This document shows positions 1 through 8,465 of a stretch of 52,707 nt of DNA, in pieces; position 1 is the stretch's first letter; each line of letters begins with the position of its first letter. Under the pieces are notes generated by a model that made no database searches, was not told where the DNA came from, and was given only the letters and a program-made list of their open reading frames with translations. The translations under genes were made by a program, and so were the position numbers. Origin of the DNA: Nanoarchaeota archaeon. GTDB taxonomy: Archaea; EX4484-52; LFW-46. The stretch covers positions 1-52,707 of the forward strand of contig JAHILE010000025.1 of assembly GCA_018897155.1 (NCBI GenBank). Direction: 5' to 3'.

Positions 1-1
1 A

Positions 2-250
2 CTTGATTTTTATTTGCAGTTGATAGATGAACAATTGAAGCAGCCGGATGACCGCCCAAGTATTGGAATTTTGTTAGTGCCGCATAAAGACAGGCTGGAA
101 GTAGAATATGCTCTAAGGACTGCATCAAAACCAATAGGGGTAGCAAAATATACTTTAAGCAAAAAATTGCCCAAAGAGCTGTATGGCAAATTGCCTTCAG
201 CCAAAGATTTTCAGAAAATATTGACATCTAAAAAGGATCGGTTGTTATGA
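2..250 (+). CDS. DUF1016 (YhcG-type) nuclease, C-terminal fragment
   Basis: The frame is open to the left edge, so only about the last 82 residues are visible. They contain the stretch LIDEQLKQPDDRPSIGILL followed by VEYALR and KPIGVAKYTL, which is the characteristic C-terminal PD-(D/E)xK-type nuclease end of the DUF1016/YhcG family. These proteins commonly sit inside type I restriction operons, and this one does too: its stop codon overlaps the hsdS start in an ATGA arrangement. The apparent TTG start at 14 is internal, because homologous sequence (LDFYLQ) precedes it. Role in the cassette is not established from sequence; nuclease function is family knowledge. Confidence 0.8.
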   Translation, partial: LDFYLQLIDEQLKQPDDRPSIGILLVPHKDRLEVEYALRTASKPIGVAKYTLSKKLPKELYGKLPSAKDFQKILTSKKDRLL

Positions 251-1473
251 AAACCGGTTGGGAAGTGAAGAGGTTGGGGGATGTTTGCGAAATTGAATTG
301 GGCAAAACTCCTTATCGAGGAAATAAATCGTTTTGGGATCAAGAAAAACAAACCACAAACGTTTGGCTGTCAATTGCAGATTTATTGAATGGTCAAGGTA
401 AAATTGTAGCCGATAGTAAAGAATATGTTTCTGATAAAGGTGCAAAATTATCAAAAATTGTTAAAAAAGGAACTTTACTGGTTAGTTTTAAATTAACTTT
501 AGGCAGATTGGCATTCGCTGGAAGAGATTTATTTACAAATGAAGCGATAGCTGCTCTAACAATTAAAAATGAAAAGACCCTTTCAAATCAATATTTATAT
601 TACTTCTTGACTTTTTTTGATTGGGATGCTGCAACGAAAGGAGACATTAAAGTAAAAGGTAAAACACTTAATAAAGCAAAGCTGAAACAAATTGAAATTA
701 TTCTCCCCACTCCCCCAGAACAACTCCGTATCGTCGCTATTTTAGATGAGTCTTTTAAAAGCATTACAAAAGCAAAAGAAAACGCTGAGAAGAATTTAAA
801 AAATACAAAAGAGATTTTTGAAAGCTATTTGCAAAGTGTTTTTGAAAATAAAGGCGAAGGATGGGAAGAGAAGAAGCTTAAAGAAATTTGTGAGATTAAA
901 CCACCTAAAAGTGAAGCACGAAATAAATTAAAAGAAACTGATGTTGTTTCTTTTGTGCCCATGGAAGATTTGGGAATAAATCAGAAAATTTTAATTCCCG
1001 AAAAAGAAAGGACATTAAAAGAAGTAGAAGGAAGTTATACTTATTTTGCTAATGATGATGTTCTTTTAGCAAAAATTACCCCTTGTTTCGAAAATGGAAA
1101 ATTAAGTATTGCTAAAAATTTAAAAAATAGCATAGGTTTTGGTTCTAGCGAATATATCGTTTTTAGAACAAATAAAAATATATTCTCAGAATTTTTATAT
1201 TACTTTTTGTTACGTTCTCAATTTAGGGAAGAAGGTGCAAAAAGAATGACTGGGGCTGTGGGGCATAAAAGAGTTTCAAAGGAATTCATTGAGAATTCCA
1301 TGATTGCCTTGCCACCTCTAGTTGAACAACATTTAATAGTCGCTAAACTCAACGCCCTCTCCGCCGAAACCAAAAAACTCGAAGCAATTTACGCGCGGAA
1401 ATTGGCGGATTTGGAAGAATTGAAGAAATCCATCCTTACAAAAGCCTTTAAAGGAGAATTGGTCAATGAATAA
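247..1473 (+). CDS. hsdS: Type I restriction-modification specificity subunit HsdS
   Basis: A 408-residue DNA-recognition subunit that would direct a type I methylase/nuclease complex to a bipartite target. Two target-recognition domains are visible. Each starts with the usual W-E-x-K-x-L-x-(D/E)-(V/I)-C-E-I pattern (near residues 3 and 205) and each ends in a conserved spacer helix introduced by LPTPPEQLRIVAILDE (around 155) and LPPLVEQHLIVAKLN (around 360). The start ATG overlaps the upstream nuclease stop. No hsdM is present in this cassette inside the window, so it presumably lies to the left of the edge. The recognition sequence cannot be predicted from sequence alone. Confidence 0.93.
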   Translation: MKTGWEVKRLGDVCEIELGKTPYRGNKSFWDQEKQTTNVWLSIADLLNGQGKIVADSKEYVSDKGAKLSKIVKKGTLLVSFKLTLGRLAFAGRDLFTNEAIAALTIKNEKTLSNQYLYYFLTFFDWDAATKGDIKVKGKTLNKAKLKQIEIILPTPPEQLRIVAILDESFKSITKAKENAEKNLKNTKEIFESYLQSVFENKGEGWEEKKLKEICEIKPPKSEARNKLKETDVVSFVPMEDLGINQKILIPEKERTLKEVEGSYTYFANDDVLLAKITPCFENGKLSIAKNLKNSIGFGSSEYIVFRTNKNIFSEFLYYFLLRSQFREEGAKRMTGAVGHKRVSKEFIENSMIALPPLVEQHLIVAKLNALSAETKKLEAIYARKLADLEELKKSILTKAFKGELVNE

Positions 1474-1494
1474 TATGTTTGGGGCGTACGGCAT

Positions 1495-2928
1495 ATGCTG
1501 AAAAACAAGATTTTTGATATTATCAAAAAAGGCGAAGGGATTCGCATTGAATTCAAAGAGTGCAAAACCGAAATAAACAAAGGAGTCTATGAAACTGTTT
1601 GCGCGTTTTTAAACCGCAGCGGCGGAGAATTATTGCTCGGGGTTAATGACCGCGGCAAAATAACCGGAATTGAGAAGGATTATATCGAGCAGATAAAAAA
1701 GGATTTTGTGACTGCGATAAACAATCCTCAGAAAATAACGCCGTCAGTATATCTGTCTATAGAGCAAGCGGAGATAGATGGAAAATTACTGCTTTATATT
1801 TATGTGCCTGAAAGCTCACAAGTGCACCGATGCAACGGGAAAATATTTGATAGAAATCAGGACGGAGACTTTGATATTACAAACAACAACACGCTTGCCA
1901 CTTCTTTGTATCTGAATAAGCAAACGCTTTATACTGAAAATAAAGTGTATCCATATTGCAAAATTTCTGATTTGCGAAGCGATTTGATTGAACGGGCAAG
2001 AAAACTTGCGGTTAATCAAAACAGCAATCATCCGTGGCGAAATATGAGCAATATTGAGCTATTGAAAAGCGCGAAACTTTATTCAAAAGACTATCAAACC
2101 AACAAAGCCGGATTTACGCTTGCGGCAATTCTTTTATTCGGGAAAGACGAAACAATTCTTTCGGCATTGCCTCACCACAGAACGGATTTAATACTGAGGC
2201 GAGAAAATCTTGACCGGTATGATGATCGTGATGATGTGCGGACAAATCTCATAGAAAGCTACGAAAGAATACTTGCATTTGGACAAAAACATTTGCCCGA
2301 CCCGTTTTATCTTGAAGGAACCCAAAGAATCAGCATAAGGGATAAAATCATTCGTGAAATTGCTTCAAACATATTAATCCATAGAGAATATTCAAATCCG
2401 TTTCCCGCAAAAATAATAATCGAAAAGAATAGAATTTATACAGAAAATGGCAACAAGACACATGGGCAGGGAATAATAAACCCTGAAAATTTCTCTCCGT
2501 TTCCTAAAAATCCGGTTATTGCCGGCGTATTCAAAGAAATCGGCAATGCTGATGAACTAGGTTCTGGCGTGAGAAATCTTGTAAAATACACTAAATTATA
2601 CTCAAATAGCGCGCCTCAGCTATTTGAAGAAGATGTTTTTAAGATAGTTATTCCGTTGACCGACCAAGCTACCCAGCAGGCTACCCCGCAAGCTACCCAG
2701 CAGGCTACCGAGCAGGATGAACGAACAAAAGCAATTTTAGTTTTTTGCTTAGATCCTAAAACAAGAGAAGAAATTCAAACATCATTAAACATAAAGGATA
2801 GAGAATATTTCAGATCAGAAATATTAAAACCATTGATTGAAAAAGGATTATTATTCCTTACAATTCCAGATAAACCGAGCAGCCCAAACCAAAAATATTA
2901 CTCAAAAGTAACTGGAGGAAAAACATGA
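1495..2928 (+). CDS. AlbA_2 (Schlafen-like) domain protein with RecG-like C-terminal region
   Basis: A 477-residue protein of the family often annotated as a putative transcriptional regulator or ATP-dependent DNA helicase (COG2865-like). The N-terminal AlbA_2 domain shows RIEFKEC near residue 18 and FLNRSGGELLLGVNDRGKI around 38-57. The middle carries the histidine-kinase-like ATPase region with HREYSNPFPAKI and ELGSGVRNLVKYTK. A low-complexity linker of repeated Gln-Ala-Thr (around 395-412) leads to a winged-helix-like end. It sits between hsdS and hsdR and its stop overlaps the hsdR start (ATGA), so it is translationally coupled to the restriction subunit. AlbA_2 proteins are frequent passengers in type I loci; a regulatory role is inferred. 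Confidence 0.85.
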   Translation: MLKNKIFDIIKKGEGIRIEFKECKTEINKGVYETVCAFLNRSGGELLLGVNDRGKITGIEKDYIEQIKKDFVTAINNPQKITPSVYLSIEQAEIDGKLLLYIYVPESSQVHRCNGKIFDRNQDGDFDITNNNTLATSLYLNKQTLYTENKVYPYCKISDLRSDLIERARKLAVNQNSNHPWRNMSNIELLKSAKLYSKDYQTNKAGFTLAAILLFGKDETILSALPHHRTDLILRRENLDRYDDRDDVRTNLIESYERILAFGQKHLPDPFYLEGTQRISIRDKIIREIASNILIHREYSNPFPAKIIIEKNRIYTENGNKTHGQGIINPENFSPFPKNPVIAGVFKEIGNADELGSGVRNLVKYTKLYSNSAPQLFEEDVFKIVIPLTDQATQQATPQATQQATEQDERTKAILVFCLDPKTREEIQTSLNIKDREYFRSEILKPLIEKGLLFLTIPDKPSSPNQKYYSKVTGGKT

Positions 2929-5225
2929 ATGAAGATGAAACTAGAGCCGAACTCATTGATCCCAAGCTAAAAGAAAGCGGTTGGGGTGTAATTGAAGGCA
3001 CGAAAATCAATAGAAACTTCCCGATTACTTTAGGCAGAATTAAAACCGGTAATCTCAGAGCCAGCCCAATCAGAGCAGACTATATACTATCCTATAAAGG
3101 CCGTAAACTTGCAGTTATAGAAGCTAAAAGTGATGTTCAAGAACTTGGCGAAGGAGTTGCTCAAGCAAAAGAATATGCTTTGAAACTGCATTTGGAAACT
3201 ACTTTCGCAACCAACGGCAAAGAAATATATCAGATTTGTATGGAAACCGGAAAAGAAGGGATAATAAAAGAGTTTCCAACGCCTGACGAATTATGGAATA
3301 AAACATTCAATATCAAAAACAATTGGAAAGAAAAATTCAATGCAATTCCTAAGGGAGGAATTTACGAGCCCAGGTTCTACCAGGAAATTGCAACAAATAA
3401 CGCTTTAGATGCTATTGCCGAAGGAAAAAATCGATTACTTTTAACTCTTGCAACAGGTACTGGAAAAACTACTATTGCATTTCAAATTGCCTGGAAACTG
3501 TTCCATGCACGTTGGAATTTATTGCGGGATGGCGCAAGAAGGCCGCGGATTTTATTCCTTACTGACAGAAATATTCTGGCAAACCAGGCATTTAATGAAT
3601 TTTCTGCATTCCCTGAAGATGCTTTAATCAGAATTACGCCCAAGGATATAAGAAAGAAGGGTTCGGTTCCAAAAAATGGCAGTATTTTTTTCACAATATT
3701 TCAGACTTTTATGAGCGGCCCAAATGATACGCCTTACTTCGGACAGTACCCTAAAGACTATTTTGATTTAATAATTATTGATGAATGTCATAGAGGCGGA
3801 GCAAATGATGAAGGAAATTGGCGGGCAATAATGGAATACTTCTCCCCTGCGGTTCAATTAGGTTTAACTGCCACTCCAAAACGAAAAGAAAATGCGGACA
3901 CTTACAAATACTTCGGAAAACCGCTTTATGTTTATTCATTAAAAGAAGGAATTAATGACGGTTTCTTAACTCCGTTTAAAGTCAGGACAATTAAAACAAC
4001 CCTGGATGAGTATGTTTATACTTCCGATGACGAGGTTATTGAAGGCGAAGTAGAAGCTGGAAAAATTTATCAGGGGGCGGACTGGAATAGAATAATTGAG
4101 ATTAAAGAAAAAGAAGCACATAATGTAAAATTACTTTTAAAAGAGATTAATCAAAATGAAAAAGCCATTGTTTTTTGCGCAAGCCAGGACCATGCACTTG
4201 CAATTAGGGATTTAATTAATCAATATAAGAAAAGCAAAGAACCAAATTACTGTGTACGTGTTACTGCTAATGATGGAAGACTTGGCGACGAGTATTTGGC
4301 AGAATTTAGAGATAATGAAAAAACAATCCCGACAATTCTTACTACTTCGCAAAAGCTTTCAACCGGCGTTGATGCAAGAAATATTCGCAACATTGTTTTA
4401 ATGCGTCAGATTAAAGAAATAATTGAATTTAAACAAATTGTTGGACGCGGCACAAGATTATTTGATGGAAAAGAATTCTTTACAATATATGATTTTGTTG
4501 GTGCATGTCAACACTTTAGCGATCCGGAATGGGATGGCGAACCAATGGAGCCCGAACTATCAACTGGAAAAAACCTGCAAGTAATAAAAGAGGCGACAGC
4601 ACCTTACAATGAAGACTCAGAAGATCAGCCAAAAAAGAATATCTTAAAAATAAGATTGGGTGATGGTAAAGAAAGAGAAATTCAGCACATGGTTAAAACA
4701 TCATTCTGGAGTGCTAATGGAAAACCAATTTCATTAGAAGAATTTTTAAAAACGATATACGGGGAATTACCCAATTTTTTTAAAAATGAAGACGAACTTC
4801 GTAAAATATGGTCGAATCCCATAACGCGAAAAGCTTTACTTGATAAACTGGATGATGCAGGTTATGGAATGACTGAATTGAAAACATTACAACAATTAAT
4901 AAATGCGGAAAACAGCGACATATTTGATGTTTTAGAATATATTTCTTTTGCAATTAAACCAATTTCAAGGGAGGAAAGAGTTGCTAAAGCACAATCAAAC
5001 ATACTCAAGTCATTAGACAATAATCAAAGAGAATTTTTAGAATTTGTCTTGTCCAAATATATTGAAACTGGTATTGAAGAGCTTGATCAAGATAAACTAC
5101 CAGATCTCCTTAAAATTAAATATTTTGCGATAAATGATGCGACTGAATTGCTCGGCGGCGTTACTAAAATACGGGCGACATTCATTAATTTCCAAAAGCA
5201 TTTATTTGCTACGGCCTCAGATTAG
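2925..5225 (+). CDS. hsdR: Type I restriction enzyme, motor/nuclease subunit HsdR (EcoEI-like)
   Basis: A 766-residue restriction subunit that translocates DNA and cuts it after collision. The N-terminal PD-(D/E)xK nuclease has Asp52 and EAK at 66-68. The SF2 motor follows with Walker A ATGTGKT (about 176-182), the DECH box in LIIIDECHRGG (about 280-290), motif III LTATPK and motif VI QIVGRGTRLFDG. The C-terminal third matches the EcoEI R C-terminal region that contacts the methylase. It follows the AlbA_2 gene with a 4-nt overlap. Sequence is A/T-rich and poor in the GCGCG strings common in the core genes further right, consistent with acquired DNA. Confidence 0.94.
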   Translation: MNEDETRAELIDPKLKESGWGVIEGTKINRNFPITLGRIKTGNLRASPIRADYILSYKGRKLAVIEAKSDVQELGEGVAQAKEYALKLHLETTFATNGKEIYQICMETGKEGIIKEFPTPDELWNKTFNIKNNWKEKFNAIPKGGIYEPRFYQEIATNNALDAIAEGKNRLLLTLATGTGKTTIAFQIAWKLFHARWNLLRDGARRPRILFLTDRNILANQAFNEFSAFPEDALIRITPKDIRKKGSVPKNGSIFFTIFQTFMSGPNDTPYFGQYPKDYFDLIIIDECHRGGANDEGNWRAIMEYFSPAVQLGLTATPKRKENADTYKYFGKPLYVYSLKEGINDGFLTPFKVRTIKTTLDEYVYTSDDEVIEGEVEAGKIYQGADWNRIIEIKEKEAHNVKLLLKEINQNEKAIVFCASQDHALAIRDLINQYKKSKEPNYCVRVTANDGRLGDEYLAEFRDNEKTIPTILTTSQKLSTGVDARNIRNIVLMRQIKEIIEFKQIVGRGTRLFDGKEFFTIYDFVGACQHFSDPEWDGEPMEPELSTGKNLQVIKEATAPYNEDSEDQPKKNILKIRLGDGKEREIQHMVKTSFWSANGKPISLEEFLKTIYGELPNFFKNEDELRKIWSNPITRKALLDKLDDAGYGMTELKTLQQLINAENSDIFDVLEYISFAIKPISREERVAKAQSNILKSLDNNQREFLEFVLSKYIETGIEELDQDKLPDLLKIKYFAINDATELLGGVTKIRATFINFQKHLFATASD

Positions 5226-5385
5226 TAGTATTCCACCCCCACCAGGCATCGCGCCCGACAATTACCTGATTCAAGAGCTCAATATTCAATAATCCTCTAC
5301 ATCAACCTCAGTCGATACGGCGCATTCTAAATATGTGATGCATTTTTGAAGAATGATATTTTTCGCGCAGTTCCTTCACGGCCCA

Positions 5386-6708
5386 TTATTGAACGCTTGA
5401 AAACTTGAGTTTATCCTTTTGATTCCGCCATTCCGAATTCGGAATAAATTCCCCACCATTTAAAGGCTGACATCCGCTTGCGGAAATATCCATGCCTCCG
5501 ACCATGATGTTTTTTTGCTGAGATGCCGCGACATTACTCAAAGCCTGCATCATCTCCGCCATTTTCTGCTCCATTTTCTCAAAGCGGTTATCATTTTCGT
5601 TCTCGCGCACGGCCATCACTATTCCGTTTAAAATATTGCCACACGAACATATTGATTCGTGAGAAGCTACTGCTGCGCTGCACTTCGGGCAAGTTTTAAC
5701 AACAAATGTATTCTCCACCTTCTTTTGCTCAACATCAATTCCAGACATTGCAAACATTTCATTCTCAACATCCTCATCGACTAAGTGCGTGTATGTTGAT
5801 AATGCACGGGATTGCGGAGCGTGACCTACGGCCTTCCGTATTACGCCCTCAGGAACTTTCTTCAAAACATACTGTGTTAATCTAGAATGTCGAAAAAGAT
5901 ATGGCGTTATTGCCCTTCCAAGAACTCGTGTGCTCAATAGCTTTATTGTTTTTGAAAACGCTGGATGTGTAATAAATCTTGGTTCGCCCTTGGTCATATA
6001 ATAAAACAAAGGAGTATCCGGCATTTCTCTGAAAGCATGGGCGTTAATCCATTTCTCAAGCATAGGAGCTGAGACAATCGCAAAGACAACGCGTTTTCCA
6101 GTCTTGCCATCTACATTTATGCGGTATCCGTGCGTATTTTTTACAACATCTCGAAGCATTATGCCGCGTATCTCGCCAGGACGACATCCAGTTTCATATA
6201 ATACGCCGAATATGGTTGAATACATCAGACCATCCTTTAAGCCAGATGCTGCAGAAATAAGCTTATTCACATCATCATCCGTAAGCAAATCCTCGCGTCT
6301 TAAACTGCTTTGTGGCTTCTTCTGTCTTAGATGCTTTGTTCTTGGGCTTTGCTCACCATCATCTAAGCCATCAATAAAACGGAACATAACCTTAAAGGTC
6401 GTAGCAAAATCGTTTATGCTCGCCGGTTTATATCTTCCACATAGACGTATCTTTGTCATTACGGAATCGATGTCTGCTTTTGTGTAATCAATTAAATCCT
6501 TTTCACTGTTTTGCGTAATGGTTCGGGCGAACATGAGATATTTCTTCACTCTAAGAAGAGATAACTGCCGGCTGATGAGCCAATCCCTGAAAGAAAATAA
6601 TGTTTGCTTGTTTCTTGCGCTCATATCACTTCTTTCTATCAACGCGTTTGTCCGATTCATGTCTGCTGTCAAGTCGTATAATTTCTCTTTGACGTCATTA
6701 AATCCCAT
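5386..6708 (-). CDS. Tyrosine recombinase/integrase with C-terminal zinc ribbon
   Basis: A 440-residue XerC/phage-type site-specific recombinase. The N-terminal half is a SAM-like core-binding domain. The catalytic domain shows Arg in YETGCRPGEIRG (near residue 176), HxxR in LFRHSRLTQ (near 270), GH in VGHAPQSRA and the likely nucleophile Tyr in STYTHL (around 300). A four-cysteine zinc ribbon (CPKC ... CSCG, around 336-355) and an apparently disordered tail follow, which is common in archaeal integrases. The start codon lies 62 nt beyond the 3' end of tRNA-Leu and on the same strand, the usual arrangement for an element that integrates at a tRNA 3' end. The rest of the element would extend leftward. 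Confidence 0.93.
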   Translation of the reverse strand: MGFNDVKEKLYDLTADMNRTNALIERSDMSARNKQTLFSFRDWLISRQLSLLRVKKYLMFARTITQNSEKDLIDYTKADIDSVMTKIRLCGRYKPASINDFATTFKVMFRFIDGLDDGEQSPRTKHLRQKKPQSSLRREDLLTDDDVNKLISAASGLKDGLMYSTIFGVLYETGCRPGEIRGIMLRDVVKNTHGYRINVDGKTGKRVVFAIVSAPMLEKWINAHAFREMPDTPLFYYMTKGEPRFITHPAFSKTIKLLSTRVLGRAITPYLFRHSRLTQYVLKKVPEGVIRKAVGHAPQSRALSTYTHLVDEDVENEMFAMSGIDVEQKKVENTFVVKTCPKCSAAVASHESICSCGNILNGIVMAVRENENDNRFEKMEQKMAEMMQALSNVAASQQKNIMVGGMDISASGCQPLNGGEFIPNSEWRNQKDKLKFSSVQ

Positions 6709-6728
6709 ACGCTCACCGTTTTAGAACC

Positions 6729-6743
6729 CGCTTTATTAAAGCG
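6729..6743. terminator. Perfect 7-bp hairpin between tRNA-Leu and integrase
   Basis: The sequence reads as a 15-nt perfect inverted repeat with a 1-nt centre (arms CGCTTTA/TAAAGCG). It sits between the tRNA 3' end and the integrase start. It could be a transcript end or a recombination-site feature; nothing decides between these. Confidence 0.3.
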
Positions 6744-6784
6744 AGGTATGGGAATATGACTTTCTTTGTATGCAGGGGAGGGGA

Positions 6785-6944
6785 TATTCGCCGATTCCGG
6801 ATAGTTTGTGACCTCGACGATTTTGAGGAATCGAAAGATTCCTCAAAAGCTTGAAAATCGCAGATTTTCATGAAGTCGAGGTCGCTGGTTTTCTCTTTCT
6901 ACCCGGACTTGTCTTTCTCTTTTTCAAAAGAGAAAGAAACCGGA
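6785..6944 (-). other. 160-nt BHB intron in the T loop of tRNA-Leu
   Basis: On the minus strand the junctions form a textbook BHB. The outer helix is GGGGG/CCCCU (the T stem itself). The 4-bp central helix is UUCG/CGAA. A 3-nt bulge AUU lies on the 5' side and UAU on the 3' side, and the inner helix is CCGGUUU/GAAUCGG with G-U pairs. Cutting after the second bulge nucleotide joins UUCGAU to U and restores the 7-nt loop UUCGAUU. The interior holds two strong hairpins: 12 bp at 6912-6937 and a nested palindrome at 6810-6883 that belongs to the repeat family seen elsewhere in the window. Confidence 0.87.
6810..6883 (-). repeat. Nested hairpin repeat inside the tRNA intron
   Basis: Nine-bp outer arms GACCTCGAC/GTCGAGGTC enclose two inner hairpins, GAGGAATC/GATTCCTC and GAAAATC/GATTTTC. 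Read on the minus strand, the first inner hairpin has the flanks GCTTTT before and AAAATCG after, the same flanks as the intergenic modules at 37.1, 51.4 and 52.6 kb. The second is nearly identical to the hairpin at 51489-51510. Confidence 0.75.
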
Positions 6945-6992
6945 ATCGAACCCCCGAAGGGACTAACCCACAGAAGCCTCAGTCCTGCCTCT

Positions 6993-7030
6993 TTTGTCGC
7001 TGGCGGCGATAAAACTTCCGCGCGCCGACT
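6993..7030 (-). other. 38-nt BHB intron in the D loop of tRNA-Leu
   Basis: The minus-strand junction folds as central helix GGUC/GACA (three of four pairs), 3-nt bulges UAA and AAA, and inner helix GUCGGCG/CGCCAGC wait-free except for one C-A mismatch. Cutting after the second bulge nucleotide joins GGUCUA to AGAGG, which gives the D loop AAGCGGUCUAA and the D stem CUC/GAG. The intron thus lies just before A21, an uncommon position. The outer helix is weak, so this is a relaxed BHB, and a shift of one nucleotide in the exact cut sites gives the same product. Confidence 0.78.
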
Positions 7031-7105
7031 TAGACCGCTTGAGTACCCCTGCACAAAATATATGATGCGTTAGTTATTGGCAAAGGAAGATTTAAATACG
7101 AATTG

Positions 7106-8434
7106 TCAAACAGATTTTTTAAATTCAATAAGGCTTTTCTGCGGTTTTTTTTGATTATTCTTTGATTTATTTTCAGCACCATCAACCTCATTATTGATTT
7201 CATCCTCATTAAACACGCGCCCTACGCCATCAATTATTGGAACTCCGTAAACGCCGTCATATCCGGGCTTTACCTGAATCGCGCCGACGCGGTTTTTCAT
7301 TATGATGTCCGCGATTTTCGGCTCAACAACCTTTTCGAGCTCCTCGCGCGGCGCATCCATCAGCACATTGAACTCGTTGCCGAACTTTCGAATCAATACA
7401 TCAAACACAGCCCATACCTTTTTCGAAGAAACCGCGCCCCCGCCAAGCGCGTTTGCAATAACTTCAGAAAGCGGCAGCATTGTATAAAACGGAATCGCGT
7501 TTTTTGGTGTATAACCTTCGAGCCTGTCTGCAAGCTCCTCGACCCTGTTCAAAACGCCGATAACAAGCGGTTTCCCGCAAACAGGGCAAAGACCGTTGTG
7601 TTTTTTTGTTTCTTTCGGCTCCATAGAGATGTTGCAGAGCCTGTGCCCGTCAACATGATATTTGCCATAAGCGGGATTAACTTCAACGGTTCCCAAGAAT
7701 TCTTTTGGATTCTTTTGCCGGAGTGCGCCGATAAGATTCTTGTATGTCGGTTCTTTGAAATCAAATATATTGCACTCCCTTCCAATCCGCCACGGCCAGA
7801 AAGAATGCGAATCAGAATTTGAGATAAGAGTAAATCGGTCAAGCTGGGAAAGCCTCCAGTTCATCGCGGGGTCGCTGGAAAGCCCGGTCTCAAGCGCGTA
7901 AATGTGTTTTGCCTGGTCCTTGAAACAGTCCTCGATACTGTTGAAACCGGACATTGAACCGAAAACTGAGAACCATGGAGTCCAGATATGCGCCGGAATT
8001 ATCTCGATATCGTCAGATATCTTTTTCAAATCTTCTACCATATCGCAGCAGGGATACCTGCCGATAATCGGCCTGCCGTCAGAGCGCAAATTGCCTTTTT
8101 TTGCAAGGTGCGCGTTTATCTGACCGACAATTTCAAACGACGGCGCAAGAATAATGTTATGGACTCTTCTGCCTTTTCCGTCCTGCGTATAGATGCTTGA
8201 AACCTCCGTCTGGAAAACATAGCTCATGCCGTTTGCAGATTTTGGGATTCCTGTCCCGTCTTCGTGAAGATATTGCTTCAGTTCTGCAATCCAATCAGGA
8301 TGCGTAAAGTCAGCTGTGCCAAGAAGATTCAGGCCTTTGATGCGCGCGTATTTATCCAAATTCGGAATAGTGAGGTCTTTTGAAGTTGCTCGGCTGTATT
8401 TTGAATGAAGGTGCAGGTCTGCAAAGAATTTCAT
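7106..8434 (-). CDS. endoQ: Endonuclease Q (EndoQ), PHP-family DNA repair nuclease
   Basis: A 442-residue match to archaeal EndoQ, which nicks DNA 5' to deaminated bases (uracil, hypoxanthine, xanthine). The PHP metal site is visible as DLHLHSKYS at residues 6-14, HIWTPWF near 151 and SNSDSHSFWPWRIG near 205. A four-ligand zinc element with CPVCGKPL lies near 285, and a helical DNA-binding part follows. The C-terminus is a charged, Lys/Asn-rich tail, possibly a partner (PCNA-type) peptide, since QKSLIEFKK resembles a PIP box. A/T box 8455-8465 is centred 26 nt before the ATG, suggesting a leaderless mRNA. Confidence 0.92.
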   Translation of the reverse strand: MKFFADLHLHSKYSRATSKDLTIPNLDKYARIKGLNLLGTADFTHPDWIAELKQYLHEDGTGIPKSANGMSYVFQTEVSSIYTQDGKGRRVHNIILAPSFEIVGQINAHLAKKGNLRSDGRPIIGRYPCCDMVEDLKKISDDIEIIPAHIWTPWFSVFGSMSGFNSIEDCFKDQAKHIYALETGLSSDPAMNWRLSQLDRFTLISNSDSHSFWPWRIGRECNIFDFKEPTYKNLIGALRQKNPKEFLGTVEVNPAYGKYHVDGHRLCNISMEPKETKKHNGLCPVCGKPLVIGVLNRVEELADRLEGYTPKNAIPFYTMLPLSEVIANALGGGAVSSKKVWAVFDVLIRKFGNEFNVLMDAPREELEKVVEPKIADIIMKNRVGAIQVKPGYDGVYGVPIIDGVGRVFNEDEINNEVDGAENKSKNNQKKPQKSLIEFKKSV

Positions 8435-8454
8435 AGAGTTTGTTGTTTGTTTAG

Positions 8455-8465
8455 TTTTATATATT
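8455..8465 (-). promoter_or_regulatory. TATA box for endoQ
   Basis: On the minus strand this reads AATATATAAAA, centred about 26 nt before the endoQ ATG. That spacing places the transcription start at the start codon. It lies immediately before the end of the upstream lipoprotein gene. Confidence 0.6.

Larger units (their letters stand above)
6771..7052 (-). tRNA. tRNA-Leu(GAG), split by two BHB introns
   Basis: Exons on the minus strand are 7052-7031, 6992-6945 and 6784-6771, giving 84 nt. Acceptor stem GCAGGGG pairs perfectly with CCCCUGC at 6778-6772, with discriminator A at 6771 and no encoded CCA. After intron removal the D stem is CUC/GAG. The anticodon stem is CAGGA/UUCUG with loop CUGAGGC, so the anticodon is GAG (6980-6978). 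A long variable arm, expected for leucine, follows. The T arm is GGGGG-UUCGAUU-CCCCU, a consensus T loop. Neither the D arm nor the T arm forms without removing the insertions. The gene abuts a recombinase and is the probable integration target. Confidence 0.9.

Noticed and set aside
5224-5292. Open frame after hsdR reading PPPPGIAPDNYLIQELNIQ
   Set aside because: It could be an hsdR tail in another phase or a gene scrap, but it is only about 20 codons and I know no clear homologue.
6771-7052. tRNA-Leu region read as a broken tRNA pseudogene cut by the integrase
   Set aside because: The missing 3' half is present 160 nt away, and both gaps fold as BHB with correct cut sites; joined arms are complete.
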